A stretch of DNA of 7,416 nt. It comes from Maribacter sp. Its GTDB lineage: Bacteria > Bacteroidota > Bacteroidia > Flavobacteriales > Flavobacteriaceae. Made by a program: the position numbers and the translations under genes. Of the stretch, positions 1 through 7,234 are shown piece by piece. The DNA is taken from the NCBI GenBank assembly GCA_018679695.1, contig JAHHKH010000316.1, forward strand, positions 1-7,416. The letters are read 5' to 3'. Each line of letters begins with the position of its first letter. Position 1 is the first letter of the stretch. The notes under the pieces were generated by a model. That model worked only from the letters and a program-made list of their open reading frames with translations. It did not search any database and was not told the DNA's origin.

Positions 1-11
1 GTTTTTAAACC

Positions 12-515
12 TTATCTTTTTATAAATACAAATTCACCACAATCATTAAAGTTGGGTATGTCTAAATCAGCAGCATCAACTGTCATTATATCCCCCTCAA
101 TCGAAGCATCAACGCTTACTGTTTCACCATTTCCATCCAATATGGTCAATACCATACCGTCGAAAGTATAGGTACTTGCTTCGGTATCGCTTTCGGTTGG
201 ACAAGGAATCTCCAATCCCGTACCGGCAGAATTCACACTGATCTCAACATAATTGGATGAATTATCCGCTGTGACACTTAAATCACTATTGAAGGTAAAT
301 GAAAGAATATAACAATCCTGTGCAGTTAAAAAGTTTAGTATATCACGGGCATTTTTGGCATCATCACTTGCAGTTTCATTGTTTATCATCAATTCGGTAG
401 CATCCCAGGTTCCAATAATAGCATTGGCATCCACTACATCCGCCTCCTTGTCCGAAGAACAGGAAAAAAGAAGAAATAACGCCAATACACCTAATAAAGA
501 ATAATTTTTCATCAT
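12..515 (-). CDS. Lipocalin-like (Lipocalin_4 type) outer-envelope lipoprotein
   Basis: Encodes a 167-residue secreted lipoprotein of unknown role. Residues 2-18 form a short signal peptide with a hydrophobic core, ending in the lipobox LFSC; Cys19 would be lipidated after signal peptidase II cleavage. The next residues (SSDKEAD) are acidic, and in Flavobacteriia such a charged stretch after the Cys often directs surface exposure (inference here). The mature part opens with IIGTWDATEL (residues 33-42), followed by alternating short strands (ILSFTFN, YTFDGMVLTI, IMTVDA). This pattern is typical of the small lipocalin-like domains common in this phylum. The mature chain is strongly acidic and has three further cysteines (68, 105, 159), which could form a disulfide. 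Two adjacent ATGs (515 and 512) compete as the start; either leaves the signal peptide intact. It lies 74 bases downstream of a DUF5916 gene on the same strand and may be co-transcribed. The family assignment rests on pattern only; no ligand can be inferred. Confidence 0.8.
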   Translation of the reverse strand: MMKNYSLLGVLALFLLFSCSSDKEADVVDANAIIGTWDATELMINNETASDDAKNARDILNFLTAQDCYILSFTFNSDLSVTADNSSNYVEISVNSAGTGLEIPCPTESDTEASTYTFDGMVLTILDGNGETVSVDASIEGDIMTVDAADLDIPNFNDCGEFVFIKR

Positions 516-589
516 TTTATCGTTTAGTTTCTATATCAAGGCCAAAACGTAAAAAACGACTTTTTAGTATATGAAACAGCTCGCTTACC

Positions 590-3217
590 TTAAAGAATAA
601 AGCGATAGGTTGCCTTGATCAGGAAAGTATTATCCATCTTTTGATCCAAAATCTGGGCTTCAAGATTACTTCCCAAGGATTCCATGGGGTCTCCGAAACC
701 AGTAACTCCTTGCGACCAAACCAAAAATATTTCAGAACCCGGTATATACTCCCAACGCAATACCAGATTAGATCTGAATTGAACAAAGGAAAAGTCGGGA
801 TCAGCTATTTCATAATCGGTATTACCATCTAAATTTTCATCCACAAAATAAGAACCTGTATTATTTGTTCTGGTTATCTGTCCGGTATTGAACAAGGTTA
901 CCCTATTATCCAACTTTTCGGCGATGGGATCATTCACATAATTAAAGTTGGTATATGTTCCTCTTGAAATAAATGGCTGGCCATAAAACTGAATAGACAG
1001 ATTAGGGTTTAAACTATAATTGAAACGCAAAGAAGTCGCAAAGGTACGTTGGTCTATATTTGCGGTAATGTACCTGGGAGTTCCATTAAACATTACCTCA
1101 TCTACGTATTGTGTCTTATTCGGATTCTCCTCGTACTCTATTACCGCCGAAAGACTAAATGCATCAAAAGGTTGGTACCTAAAGCGCATCACGTAACGTT
1201 CCAATGAAAAATTATCTTCGGCAGCCTGGCTATTGACATAACCAAGAGTGAAATTGAATTTTTTGCGCTGGTCAGACCCAAAGAACAAATAGCCGAAATT
1301 CTCATCGGACCATCGCCATCGAGGCCCTCCTCTTAATACCGTATTTGAGAATATTCTTGGTTTATGTGCTCCACCAATCTCCGTCCACCAATTGTTCTTA
1401 TAATTAAGGAATCCTTCGAACTGGTATTGAATACGATTATAATTCCCTTCAAAATCATAGGTTGTGTATTGCTCCAATCCAAACTGCATACGCCTATAGA
1501 AGTTCGTGGGCTTCAAAAATAATCTACGCACTTCCAAATACTGTTTGATCAAATCGGCTTGTCGTAAAAAACCAACGTCATTCAATTCCAATTCAGGCGA
1601 ACGCCAAATTACCCCACCTTCATATCGCCAGTTTCCTCCACCAGCTTTCCCAATCTCCAATTTACCCCCTGTACCGGTCAATGAAGTTCGGTTTGTATCT
1701 ACTTCCACATGTTCCGCATCAACTCTTTGAAATAAATGGGTAATACTGTTTTGTGTATTCGTTATAGCCTCCTCACTTCCTATAACATGACTCGTAACAA
1801 TATTTCCTTCGAGATAATAATTACGTTCTTTCCAATTGTGCTTAAAATCAAACCCTCCGGTATAGGCGGCTTTTCTAAGAAATTCGAGATTCGATTCCAA
1901 TTTTCTATTAGTCGCCGTAAAAATTCCACCGATATAGGAATTCCTATTATTGAAATCCTTTTGTGCCCTTCCTACCAGATAATTAGTCAAGGGTTCAACC
2001 AATTCTTGCCGTCTTTCACCATTGGTATCAACTTCAGCGAACATTTTGCCAGTAACGCTTTCCAATAAGCCCAACGACCATCCTGTTTTGGTCTTACCTG
2101 AAAATTTGGCAGCACCTAAAATCGTGGTGTTATTGGGTTGATCCGAAAACTCCCCACTTGCCAAATTGGCCTGTCCCTGTGGTTCTCGTCCAATTCTTCG
2201 ACTGTAAAAAAGATTATCGTTACGGTCGGCAAATTCGTAATCGAATATGTTTTTATTCTCGACGAAAAAAGGCCGTCTTTCCTGAAAAAATATCTGAAAC
2301 CCATCTAATGCTATGGCGCCTGGATCCGCATCTACCTGACCAAAATCTGGATTTACCGTCAGGTCCAAGGTTAGGTCATTGGTAATGCCGATTTTTGCAT
2401 CCAAGCCACCGTTAAGTATAAAATCGGACCCATCCCTGAACGGATTGCCTGCCTCCTTAGGATAGGTATCTAACTGGTTCACAATAAAGGGTTGTATTTC
2501 CAATTGTCTTTGTGGTTGAATATCCTTCAACCCTCTTAGTTCGCCATATTCACTTACCCAACCCGGTGTATCCTGTGGTACATGTTGCCATAATGATCTT
2601 TCCTCTTCCCGAAATAACCTGCGATGCATCTGTACACCCCAAATCTGTTCTTTCTGCTTTCCAAATTTAAGTTGGCTAAAAGGTATTTTCATTTCAGCAG
2701 TCCAACCTTCATCATCAATATTCGCCGCAGTATACCATATTGGGTTCCAACTTTCATCCCAGTTTTCACCATTTTGCGAGATGAATTCATCGTTTTTTAC
2801 TCCTGCAGCCGTAACAGTGAAAGAAAAGGCCGTTCGCTTATCATTATAACTGTCGATATTGATTTCTATCCAATCCCCAGCAAAATTATCACGCCGTGCC
2901 AAACGTTTTTCAATTTTCGAGGGTTCAGTATCATAACATCTTACACCTACGTATAAAAACTTTTTGTCATATACTATTCTGAATTTGGTTTTTTGACCTG
3001 GGGGAGTTGCGTTATCAGGTTCAAACTCGGTAAAGTTAGACGTCCATTCTGCCACTTCCCAACCCTGATCGTCAAGCAAACCATCGATAACGGGTGTTTG
3101 ACCTATCTCCAAAGGCATGGCAGTATAACTGCGTTTTGTGACCACATTTGTCGAATCTTGAGCAAATGAAATATTGTATATTAATATAAGGAGCAAGAAC
3201 GGTAAGTATTTCCTCAT
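590..3217 (-). CDS. CBM9-like / DUF5916 outer-membrane protein, paralogue B
   Basis: An 875-residue exported protein. A signal peptide (residues 1-19, cleavage likely SFA|QDS) leads into a carbohydrate-binding-family-9-like beta-sandwich (about 41-225) with VIDGLLDDQGW at 43-53 and WTAEMKIPFSQL at 172-183. From about 236 to the end follows the long DUF5916 region, marked by NPDFGQVDADP (289-299), FFQERRPFFVENKNIF (310-325) and YSRRIGR. Its repeated amphipathic strands rich in aromatics and its last residues (KATYRFIL) fit an outer-membrane beta-barrel assembled by the BAM machinery; the barrel is inferred. Near the C-terminus, DENLDGNTD (793-801) resembles an EF-hand-type calcium loop. Members of this family are usually annotated only as CBM9/DUF5916 proteins and I know of no established activity; sugar or peptide binding or transport are guesses. 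It lies 107 bases downstream of a close paralogue and appears intact. I found no standard promoter element directly upstream. Confidence 0.9.
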   Translation of the reverse strand: MRKYLPFLLLILIYNISFAQDSTNVVTKRSYTAMPLEIGQTPVIDGLLDDQGWEVAEWTSNFTEFEPDNATPPGQKTKFRIVYDKKFLYVGVRCYDTEPSKIEKRLARRDNFAGDWIEINIDSYNDKRTAFSFTVTAAGVKNDEFISQNGENWDESWNPIWYTAANIDDEGWTAEMKIPFSQLKFGKQKEQIWGVQMHRRLFREEERSLWQHVPQDTPGWVSEYGELRGLKDIQPQRQLEIQPFIVNQLDTYPKEAGNPFRDGSDFILNGGLDAKIGITNDLTLDLTVNPDFGQVDADPGAIALDGFQIFFQERRPFFVENKNIFDYEFADRNDNLFYSRRIGREPQGQANLASGEFSDQPNNTTILGAAKFSGKTKTGWSLGLLESVTGKMFAEVDTNGERRQELVEPLTNYLVGRAQKDFNNRNSYIGGIFTATNRKLESNLEFLRKAAYTGGFDFKHNWKERNYYLEGNIVTSHVIGSEEAITNTQNSITHLFQRVDAEHVEVDTNRTSLTGTGGKLEIGKAGGGNWRYEGGVIWRSPELELNDVGFLRQADLIKQYLEVRRLFLKPTNFYRRMQFGLEQYTTYDFEGNYNRIQYQFEGFLNYKNNWWTEIGGAHKPRIFSNTVLRGGPRWRWSDENFGYLFFGSDQRKKFNFTLGYVNSQAAEDNFSLERYVMRFRYQPFDAFSLSAVIEYEENPNKTQYVDEVMFNGTPRYITANIDQRTFATSLRFNYSLNPNLSIQFYGQPFISRGTYTNFNYVNDPIAEKLDNRVTLFNTGQITRTNNTGSYFVDENLDGNTDYEIADPDFSFVQFRSNLVLRWEYIPGSEIFLVWSQGVTGFGDPMESLGSNLEAQILDQKMDNTFLIKATYRFIL

Positions 3218-3293
3218 TATCAGGATTGGCTTATAATATGATAAAAACTAAAATTACAGGGGTCATTATCATTTGCGCCTATTTTAAACAATC

Positions 3294-3315
3294 TTTAACA
3301 GGGTATGGTGTTAAA
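3294..3315 (-). terminator. Candidate weak terminator or mRNA-end hairpin after paralogue A
   Basis: A perfect 7-bp inverted repeat, TTTAACA / TGTTAAA, with an 8-base loop begins ten bases beyond the TAG stop of the upstream DUF5916 gene. The stem is almost all A-T, and the downstream stretch on the minus strand (AGATTGTTT) is only partly T-rich, so termination would be weak or partial. It might instead be an mRNA-stabilising 3' hairpin between two co-transcribed genes. The position fits either reading. Confidence 0.35.
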
Positions 3316-3324
3316 AATTCGATT

Positions 3325-5976
3325 CTATAGGATAAAACGATAGGTAGCCTTTATTAAAAAAATGTTCTGTGGTTTTTCATTATTGAATATATTATCCCTA
3401 AGATCATCGAAAAGCCCTTCTTGGGGATTACCCGATTGTGAAAGATCTTGGGACCAAACCAAATAAATTTCCGAACCCGGTATATATTCCCACCGCACTA
3501 CAAGGTTAGATCTGAATTGAACAAATGAAAAATCGGGATCATCAAAACTAAAATCAACAATACCATCCAAGTCCTCATCAACAGAATACACATCATTCGC
3601 CAATGAAATTTGATTTTCGTCGAAAGGCGATATTCTATTATTGAAATCCTTGGCCAAGGGATTCACGACCTCTTTAAATTCGGAATAGCGACCCCTTGAA
3701 ATAAAAGGCTGTCCCCAATATTGGATCGTCAAATTGGGATTAATGGTATAATTAAGACGGAATGACATACTCAATGTCCTTTGATCAACAGTACCGTTTA
3801 GATATCTGGTCTGCCCATTTACATCCAAATTGTCTATGTATTGTAGTTTGTCCTTATTGATTCCGTATTCCGGTGATGCGGATATTCTGAGGGAATTTAT
3901 GGGTTGATAGATAATACCGAATTCCGCATTATAGGAGCTATTCGAATCATCAAAGGTCTTATTCCCATTATGGAAGAAATTGAACCTCAACTCTTTTCGT
4001 CGGTCCATATTAATACCGTTCCAAAAACTAAATCCAGGGGATTGTCTCAATCTAGGACCCCCTCTCAATGCAAAATTTGAATATGAAATGGGTTCATAAT
4101 TAAACCCTAGGTTTGTGAACCAATTGTTCTTCCAATTTTGCCATGAATTGGTATTGAACATAAGACTGTTATGGTTACCCCCAAAGTCCCAAGCACTCCA
4201 ATGATTATAATTGATCCCTACTCTTCTAAAGGTATTGTCTGGTTTCAAGGTTTGATAACCAATCCAAGTGTAATGCCGAATATCATCAGCCCGTCTTTGA
4301 AAGCCTATATCATTCAATTCCAATTCCGGGGAGCGCCAAGTTGCGCCAGTCTCAAATTTCCAATGGCCATCACCAATTTTTCCTAGTTGTATGTTACCGC
4401 CTGTACCGGATAATGAAGTTCGCTCTTGGTCTACTTCGACATGGTCCGCTCCTACCCTTTGAAATAAATGTGCTATTGATTCCTGGGTATTTTGAATAGC
4501 CTCTGGGCTTCCTATTACATGGCTCCAGATTAGATTCCCACCTAAATACCAATCACGTTCATTCCATTGGTGCTTAAAATCAAAACCTCCGGAATAGGCC
4601 GATTTATGCAGAAAATCCAATCCAAGTGTCAGATTTTCACGGTTTGTAGCCGTAAAAATACCCCCTAAAAAAGTGTTGCGGTCGTTAAAATCTTTTTGCA
4701 ACCTTCCAACGAAATAATTGGTCAAAGGTTCCACCACTTCCCTTCTTCGTTGTCCGTTATTATCTATGTTCGCATATTTTTTTGCGGTAACACTTTCCAA
4801 GACACCGATTGACCATCCATTCTTAGTCTTGCCACTAAATTTCGCGGCCCCTATAATATTGGTGTTTTCCGGTTGGTCTACAAATTCCCCATCGGCCGTA
4901 TCGGGGTAACCTTGAGGACTTCGGCCAATGCGCCTAGAATAAAACAAATTATCCGAACCAAAGGTATTGCCTGCTTCGGAGGAAGAAACCCTATAATCGA
5001 ATATGTTCTTGTTTTCAACAAAAAAGGGGCGTTGTTCCTGGAAAAAGATTTGGAAACCGTCTAAAGCGATAGCTGAAGGATCGGCTTCTACCTGTCCGAA
5101 ATCGGGATTGATGGTCAAATCCATCGTAAGGTCATTTGTTATTCCTATCTTGGCATCGAGACCTACGGCCAACTTAGTATCATTACCGTCCCGAAACGGA
5201 TTACCTTCTTCTGCCTCATATGATTTTATGCTCCCAACAGAATAAGGTTGGATTTCCAATTGTTTTTGCGGCTCTAAATCCAACAAGCCTTGAAGCTCAC
5301 CAAACTCACTCACAAAACCAGGGGTATCGGGAGGCAATCGTTGCCAAACCGACCGCTCTTCTTCCCTAAAGTGTCTTCTCATGACTTCCAATCCCCAAAC
5401 TTGCTCATGGGATTTGCCAAATTTTAATTGGCTTAATGGAATTTTCATCTCTGCCGTCCAACCATCGGCATCAATATTGGTCTTAGTATACCAAATCGGA
5501 TTCCAGCTATCATCCTCGTTTCCACCATTATTCGATTCGAATACATCTCCCTTTACCCCTGCTGCAGAAACGATGAATCCGAATGCGGTTCGTTTGTCAT
5601 AATAACTATCGATAAAGACCCCAATCCAATCCCCATCAAAAGTATCGCGACGGGAAAGTCGTTTAACAATTTTATCGGGCTCATTGTCCAAACATTGAAT
5701 ACCAATATATATGAACTTTTGATCATATATTATTTTAAACCGGGTTTGATTACTAGGTTCGGTATTTTCATCAGGTCGCGCTTCGATAAAATCATTCTCC
5801 CATGCTACAATATCCCAAGAGGGATCATTAAGCAAACCGTCAATTACAGGAGCTTTTTGCCCAAATAGCCCCTTGGTCGTATAACTTCTTTTAGGCACAA
5901 CGGTTGTGGAGTCTTGCGCGTTTATATCCATCAGGAATATGAATAAGGCACAAAATAAAAGAAAGTTGGATTTCAT
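3325..5976 (-). CDS. CBM9-like / DUF5916 outer-membrane protein, paralogue A
   Basis: An 883-residue protein of the same family and architecture as its downstream neighbour. I place the start at the ATG at 5976. An in-frame ATG 23 codons upstream (6045) would put a polar stretch before the signal peptide, whereas starting at 5976 gives a standard one (residues 1-20, cleavage likely INA|QDS) just after an A/T-rich leader. The CBM9-like domain spans about 42-226 (VIDGLLN at 44-50, WTAEMKIPLSQL at 173-184). The DUF5916 barrel-like region follows, with NPDFGQVEADP (290-300), FFQEQRPFFVENKNIF (311-326), YSRRIGR, and a C-terminus ending KATYRFIL. Compared with the neighbour it carries a longer polar loop at about 329-341. 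It shares the calcium-loop-like DEDLDGIVD (800-808). As first gene of the leftward group it probably provides the group's promoter, although I could not find a TAnnTTTG element. Function unknown; surface location inferred. Confidence 0.9.
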   Translation of the reverse strand: MKSNFLLFCALFIFLMDINAQDSTTVVPKRSYTTKGLFGQKAPVIDGLLNDPSWDIVAWENDFIEARPDENTEPSNQTRFKIIYDQKFIYIGIQCLDNEPDKIVKRLSRRDTFDGDWIGVFIDSYYDKRTAFGFIVSAAGVKGDVFESNNGGNEDDSWNPIWYTKTNIDADGWTAEMKIPLSQLKFGKSHEQVWGLEVMRRHFREEERSVWQRLPPDTPGFVSEFGELQGLLDLEPQKQLEIQPYSVGSIKSYEAEEGNPFRDGNDTKLAVGLDAKIGITNDLTMDLTINPDFGQVEADPSAIALDGFQIFFQEQRPFFVENKNIFDYRVSSSEAGNTFGSDNLFYSRRIGRSPQGYPDTADGEFVDQPENTNIIGAAKFSGKTKNGWSIGVLESVTAKKYANIDNNGQRRREVVEPLTNYFVGRLQKDFNDRNTFLGGIFTATNRENLTLGLDFLHKSAYSGGFDFKHQWNERDWYLGGNLIWSHVIGSPEAIQNTQESIAHLFQRVGADHVEVDQERTSLSGTGGNIQLGKIGDGHWKFETGATWRSPELELNDIGFQRRADDIRHYTWIGYQTLKPDNTFRRVGINYNHWSAWDFGGNHNSLMFNTNSWQNWKNNWFTNLGFNYEPISYSNFALRGGPRLRQSPGFSFWNGINMDRRKELRFNFFHNGNKTFDDSNSSYNAEFGIIYQPINSLRISASPEYGINKDKLQYIDNLDVNGQTRYLNGTVDQRTLSMSFRLNYTINPNLTIQYWGQPFISRGRYSEFKEVVNPLAKDFNNRISPFDENQISLANDVYSVDEDLDGIVDFSFDDPDFSFVQFRSNLVVRWEYIPGSEIYLVWSQDLSQSGNPQEGLFDDLRDNIFNNEKPQNIFLIKATYRFIL

Positions 5977-6049
5977 TTCTAAATTTCGGATGATCGATGT
6001 GTTATTAAAAGACTTGTATCCTAAGGAATCGTTACACTTTATCAATTAC

Positions 6050-6073
6050 TTTAAGGTTTATTTAACACTTAAA
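6050..6073. repeat. Inverted repeat in the divergent intergenic region
   Basis: TTTAAG (6050-6055) pairs with CTTAAA (6068-6073), and inside it GTT pairs with AAC across a TATTT loop, leaving one bulged A. The result is a 9-bp imperfect hairpin, entirely A-T rich apart from two G-C pairs. It sits 74-97 bases upstream of the chosen start of the leftward DUF5916 gene and about 75 bases upstream of the rplM -33 element. It could be an operator or a 5'-UTR hairpin of the leftward transcript. An A/T-rich intergenic region can produce such a repeat by chance. Confidence 0.35.
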
Positions 6074-6149
6074 CAATCCGGGGTGAGCTAAAACAAAATG
6101 GACGCTTTGGTGCAATCATAAAACCAAAAAAATAATCGGATCTAAGCAT

Positions 6150-6179
6150 TTGTATTTCTATATAATAATTGTACATTTG
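6150..6179 (+). promoter_or_regulatory. Bacteroidota housekeeping promoter of rplM-rpsI
   Basis: A TTG at 6150-6152 (within TTTG) is followed after 19 bases by TACATTTG at 6172-6179. This exactly matches the Bacteroidota primary sigma consensus TTG / TAnnTTTG, whose usual spacing is about 19 bases. Transcription should begin a few bases downstream, near 6183-6187, giving an untranslated leader of roughly 40 bases before the GTG of rplM. It is the only exact match I found in the intergenic regions of this window. Confidence 0.8.
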
Positions 6180-6182
6180 CAG

Positions 6183-6195
6183 CCCGTTTAACGGG
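6183..6195 (+). promoter_or_regulatory. Small hairpin at the predicted 5' end of the rplM mRNA
   Basis: CCCGT / ACGGG flank a TTA loop, a perfect 5-bp GC-rich stem in otherwise A/T-rich DNA, starting three bases after the -7 element. It would therefore form at or very near the 5' end of the rplM-rpsI transcript. Possible roles are protection of the 5' end or part of an L13 autoregulatory leader. From memory, ribosomal leaders ahead of L13 have been proposed in Bacteroidia; I cannot confirm that this one belongs to them. It is also short enough to be fortuitous. Confidence 0.45.
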
Positions 6196-6226
6196 ATTGA
6201 AGTATTTAATCAATAAAAATATTAGT

Positions 6227-6682
6227 GTGGATACATTGAGCTACAAGACTATTTCTGCCAATAAAGCTACTGTTGATAAGCAGTGGTTGTTGGTTGATGC
6301 CGAAGGAGAGACATTGGGGCGTCTTGCTTCTAAAGTTGCTAAATTACTTAGGGGCAAACACAAACCCAATTTTACTCCCCATGTTGATTGCGGTGATAAC
6401 ATTGTTATCATCAATGCAGAAAAAATAACCCTTTCAGGGAATAAATGGGATAGCAAAATATACAGTAGATACACGGGTTACCCAGGAGGGCAACGTACAA
6501 CAACTGTTAAGCAAATGTTAGCCAAAAATCCAGCTACAATAGTTGAAAAAGCAGTTAAGGGTATGCTTCCTAAAAACAGATTAGGCGCAGATCTTTTCAG
6601 AAACCTTAAGGTATATGTAGGTCCTGACCACAATCAAGAAGCTCAAAAACCAACTGCAATAAATTTAAACGACCTTAAATAA
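6227..6682 (+). CDS. rplM: 50S ribosomal protein L13 (uL13)
   Basis: A 151-residue large-subunit protein that binds 23S rRNA early in 50S assembly. The start is the GTG at 6227, giving MDTLSYKTISANKATV, the customary flavobacterial L13 N-terminus as I recall it. An upstream in-frame TTG at 6197 lies against the 5'-end hairpin, close to the predicted transcription start, and is unlikely to be used. Landmarks are GRLASKVAKLLRGK (31-44), the GYPGGQR loop (84-90), and the L13 signature beginning VKGMLPKNRLG (110-120). The protein is slightly longer than the 142-residue E. coli L13 because of short N- and C-terminal extensions usual in this phylum. The stop codon overlaps the rpsI start by one base (TAATG), implying translational coupling. 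Expression should be driven by the promoter about 50 bases upstream. Confidence 0.98.
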   Translation: MDTLSYKTISANKATVDKQWLLVDAEGETLGRLASKVAKLLRGKHKPNFTPHVDCGDNIVIINAEKITLSGNKWDSKIYSRYTGYPGGQRTTTVKQMLAKNPATIVEKAVKGMLPKNRLGADLFRNLKVYVGPDHNQEAQKPTAINLNDLK

Positions 6683-7068
6683 TGGAAGTAATTCATAAAA
6701 TTGGTAGAAGAAAAACGGCTGTTGCACGTGTTTATCTTTCAGATGGCAAAGGAAATATTACTGTCAATGATAGGGATTTGAACAATTATTTTCCTACGGC
6801 AACACTTCAATACAAAGTAAAGCAAGCATTTGCCTTGACCAATACCGAAGACAACTATGATGTTAAGGTCAATGTATATGGCGGAGGTATCACTGGTCAG
6901 GCCGAGGCTATCAGATTGGCACTTTCGAGGGCATTGTGTGAGATTGATGAGGAAAATAGGACTGCGCTTAAACCCGAAGGTCTATTAACACGTGATCCAA
7001 GAATGGTCGAACGTAAGAAATTCGGACAGAAGAAGGCGCGTAAGAAGTTCCAGTTCTCAAAACGATAA
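6682..7068 (+). CDS. rpsI: 30S ribosomal protein S9 (uS9)
   Basis: A complete 128-residue small-subunit protein, close to the usual length of about 130. It opens with HKIGRRKTAVARVYL (5-19), contains the S9 signature GGGITGQAEAIRLALSRAL (67-85), and ends in the basic tail KKARKKFQFSKR. In known ribosomes the final lysine-arginine reaches the P-site tRNA anticodon loop. The ATG shares its A with the TAA of rplM, and the rplM-rpsI pair is a nearly universal bacterial operon. There is no Shine-Dalgarno sequence, as expected in Bacteroidota; ribosomes probably reinitiate after finishing rplM. Confidence 0.98.
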   Translation: MEVIHKIGRRKTAVARVYLSDGKGNITVNDRDLNNYFPTATLQYKVKQAFALTNTEDNYDVKVNVYGGGITGQAEAIRLALSRALCEIDEENRTALKPEGLLTRDPRMVERKKFGQKKARKKFQFSKR

Positions 7069-7074
7069 TAATCT

Positions 7075-7094
7075 TGCTGATCATTATTTCAGCA
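7075..7094 (+). terminator. Candidate weak hairpin just after rpsI
   Basis: TGCTGA (7075-7080) and TCAGCA (7089-7094) form a perfect 6-bp stem around an 8-base loop, starting seven bases after the rpsI stop. No T-tract follows, so it is not a convincing intrinsic terminator. It may mark the 3' end of the rplM-rpsI message, act as a processing site, or slow decay. Confidence 0.25.
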
Positions 7095-7113
7095 TCAATT
7101 CATATTCAACATT

Positions 7114-7132
7114 TACTGAAACGAGTTCAGTA
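7114..7132 (+). repeat. Perfect inverted repeat in the rpsI-rpsB gap
   Basis: TACTGAA (7114-7120) and TTCAGTA (7126-7132) form a perfect 7-bp stem with an ACGAG loop. No T-rich tract follows (TTAAACTAG), which argues against a standard terminator. It could be an RNA hairpin or a DNA site; no regulator can be named. Confidence 0.4.
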
Positions 7133-7151
7133 TTAAACTAGTTCATTGAAA

Positions 7152-7166
7152 GTCCCTATAAGGGAC
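7152..7166 (+). repeat. GC-rich hairpin in the rpsI-rpsB gap
   Basis: GTCCCT (7152-7157) and AGGGAC (7161-7166) pair perfectly around an ATA loop, a compact and locally strong stem. On the plus strand it is followed by AATTAAAAAA rather than a T-tract, so it does not look like a rightward intrinsic terminator. It might act as a partial terminator, a processing site, or a domain of a longer structured rpsB leader. Confidence 0.45.
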
Positions 7167-7234
7167 AATTAAAAAATCCCGATTTTCATTTCCAATGTAA
7201 AATTGGATTCAATAAAGAATCAAATACGGGTAAA

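Noticed and set aside
543..551. Minus-strand TACGTTTTG before the lipoprotein gene as a -7 element
   Set aside because: The spacing inside the motif is one base too long for TAnnTTTG, and no TTG lies about 19-23 bases upstream on that strand.
768..3525. Identical 20-base segment in both paralogues (768-787 and 3506-3525) as a sign of recent recombination
   Set aside because: It encodes the conserved VQFRSNL strand and is flanked by diverged sequence; long identical tracts that would indicate recent gene conversion were not seen.
641..5602. Several plus-strand open frames of 60-110 codons across the two large genes
   Set aside because: They lie antisense to long, clearly homologous coding regions, show no recognisable domains, and have composition expected of shadow frames.
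590..5976. The two large proteins as TonB-dependent receptors or a SusC/SusD pair
   Set aside because: No TonB box, plug domain or SusD-like lipoprotein is visible; the CBM9-like domain and the DFGQV and RPFFVENKNIF motifs mark the DUF5916 family.
6197..6226. TTG at 6197 as the rplM start (ten extra residues)
   Set aside because: It lies only about 10-15 bases from the predicted transcription start and next to the hairpin; the GTG at 6227 gives the usual flavobacterial L13 N-terminus.
7152..7166. GC-rich hairpin as a rightward intrinsic terminator
   Set aside because: It is followed by an A-tract, not a T-tract, on the plus strand; on the minus strand only a short TTTC follows and no leftward gene ends there.
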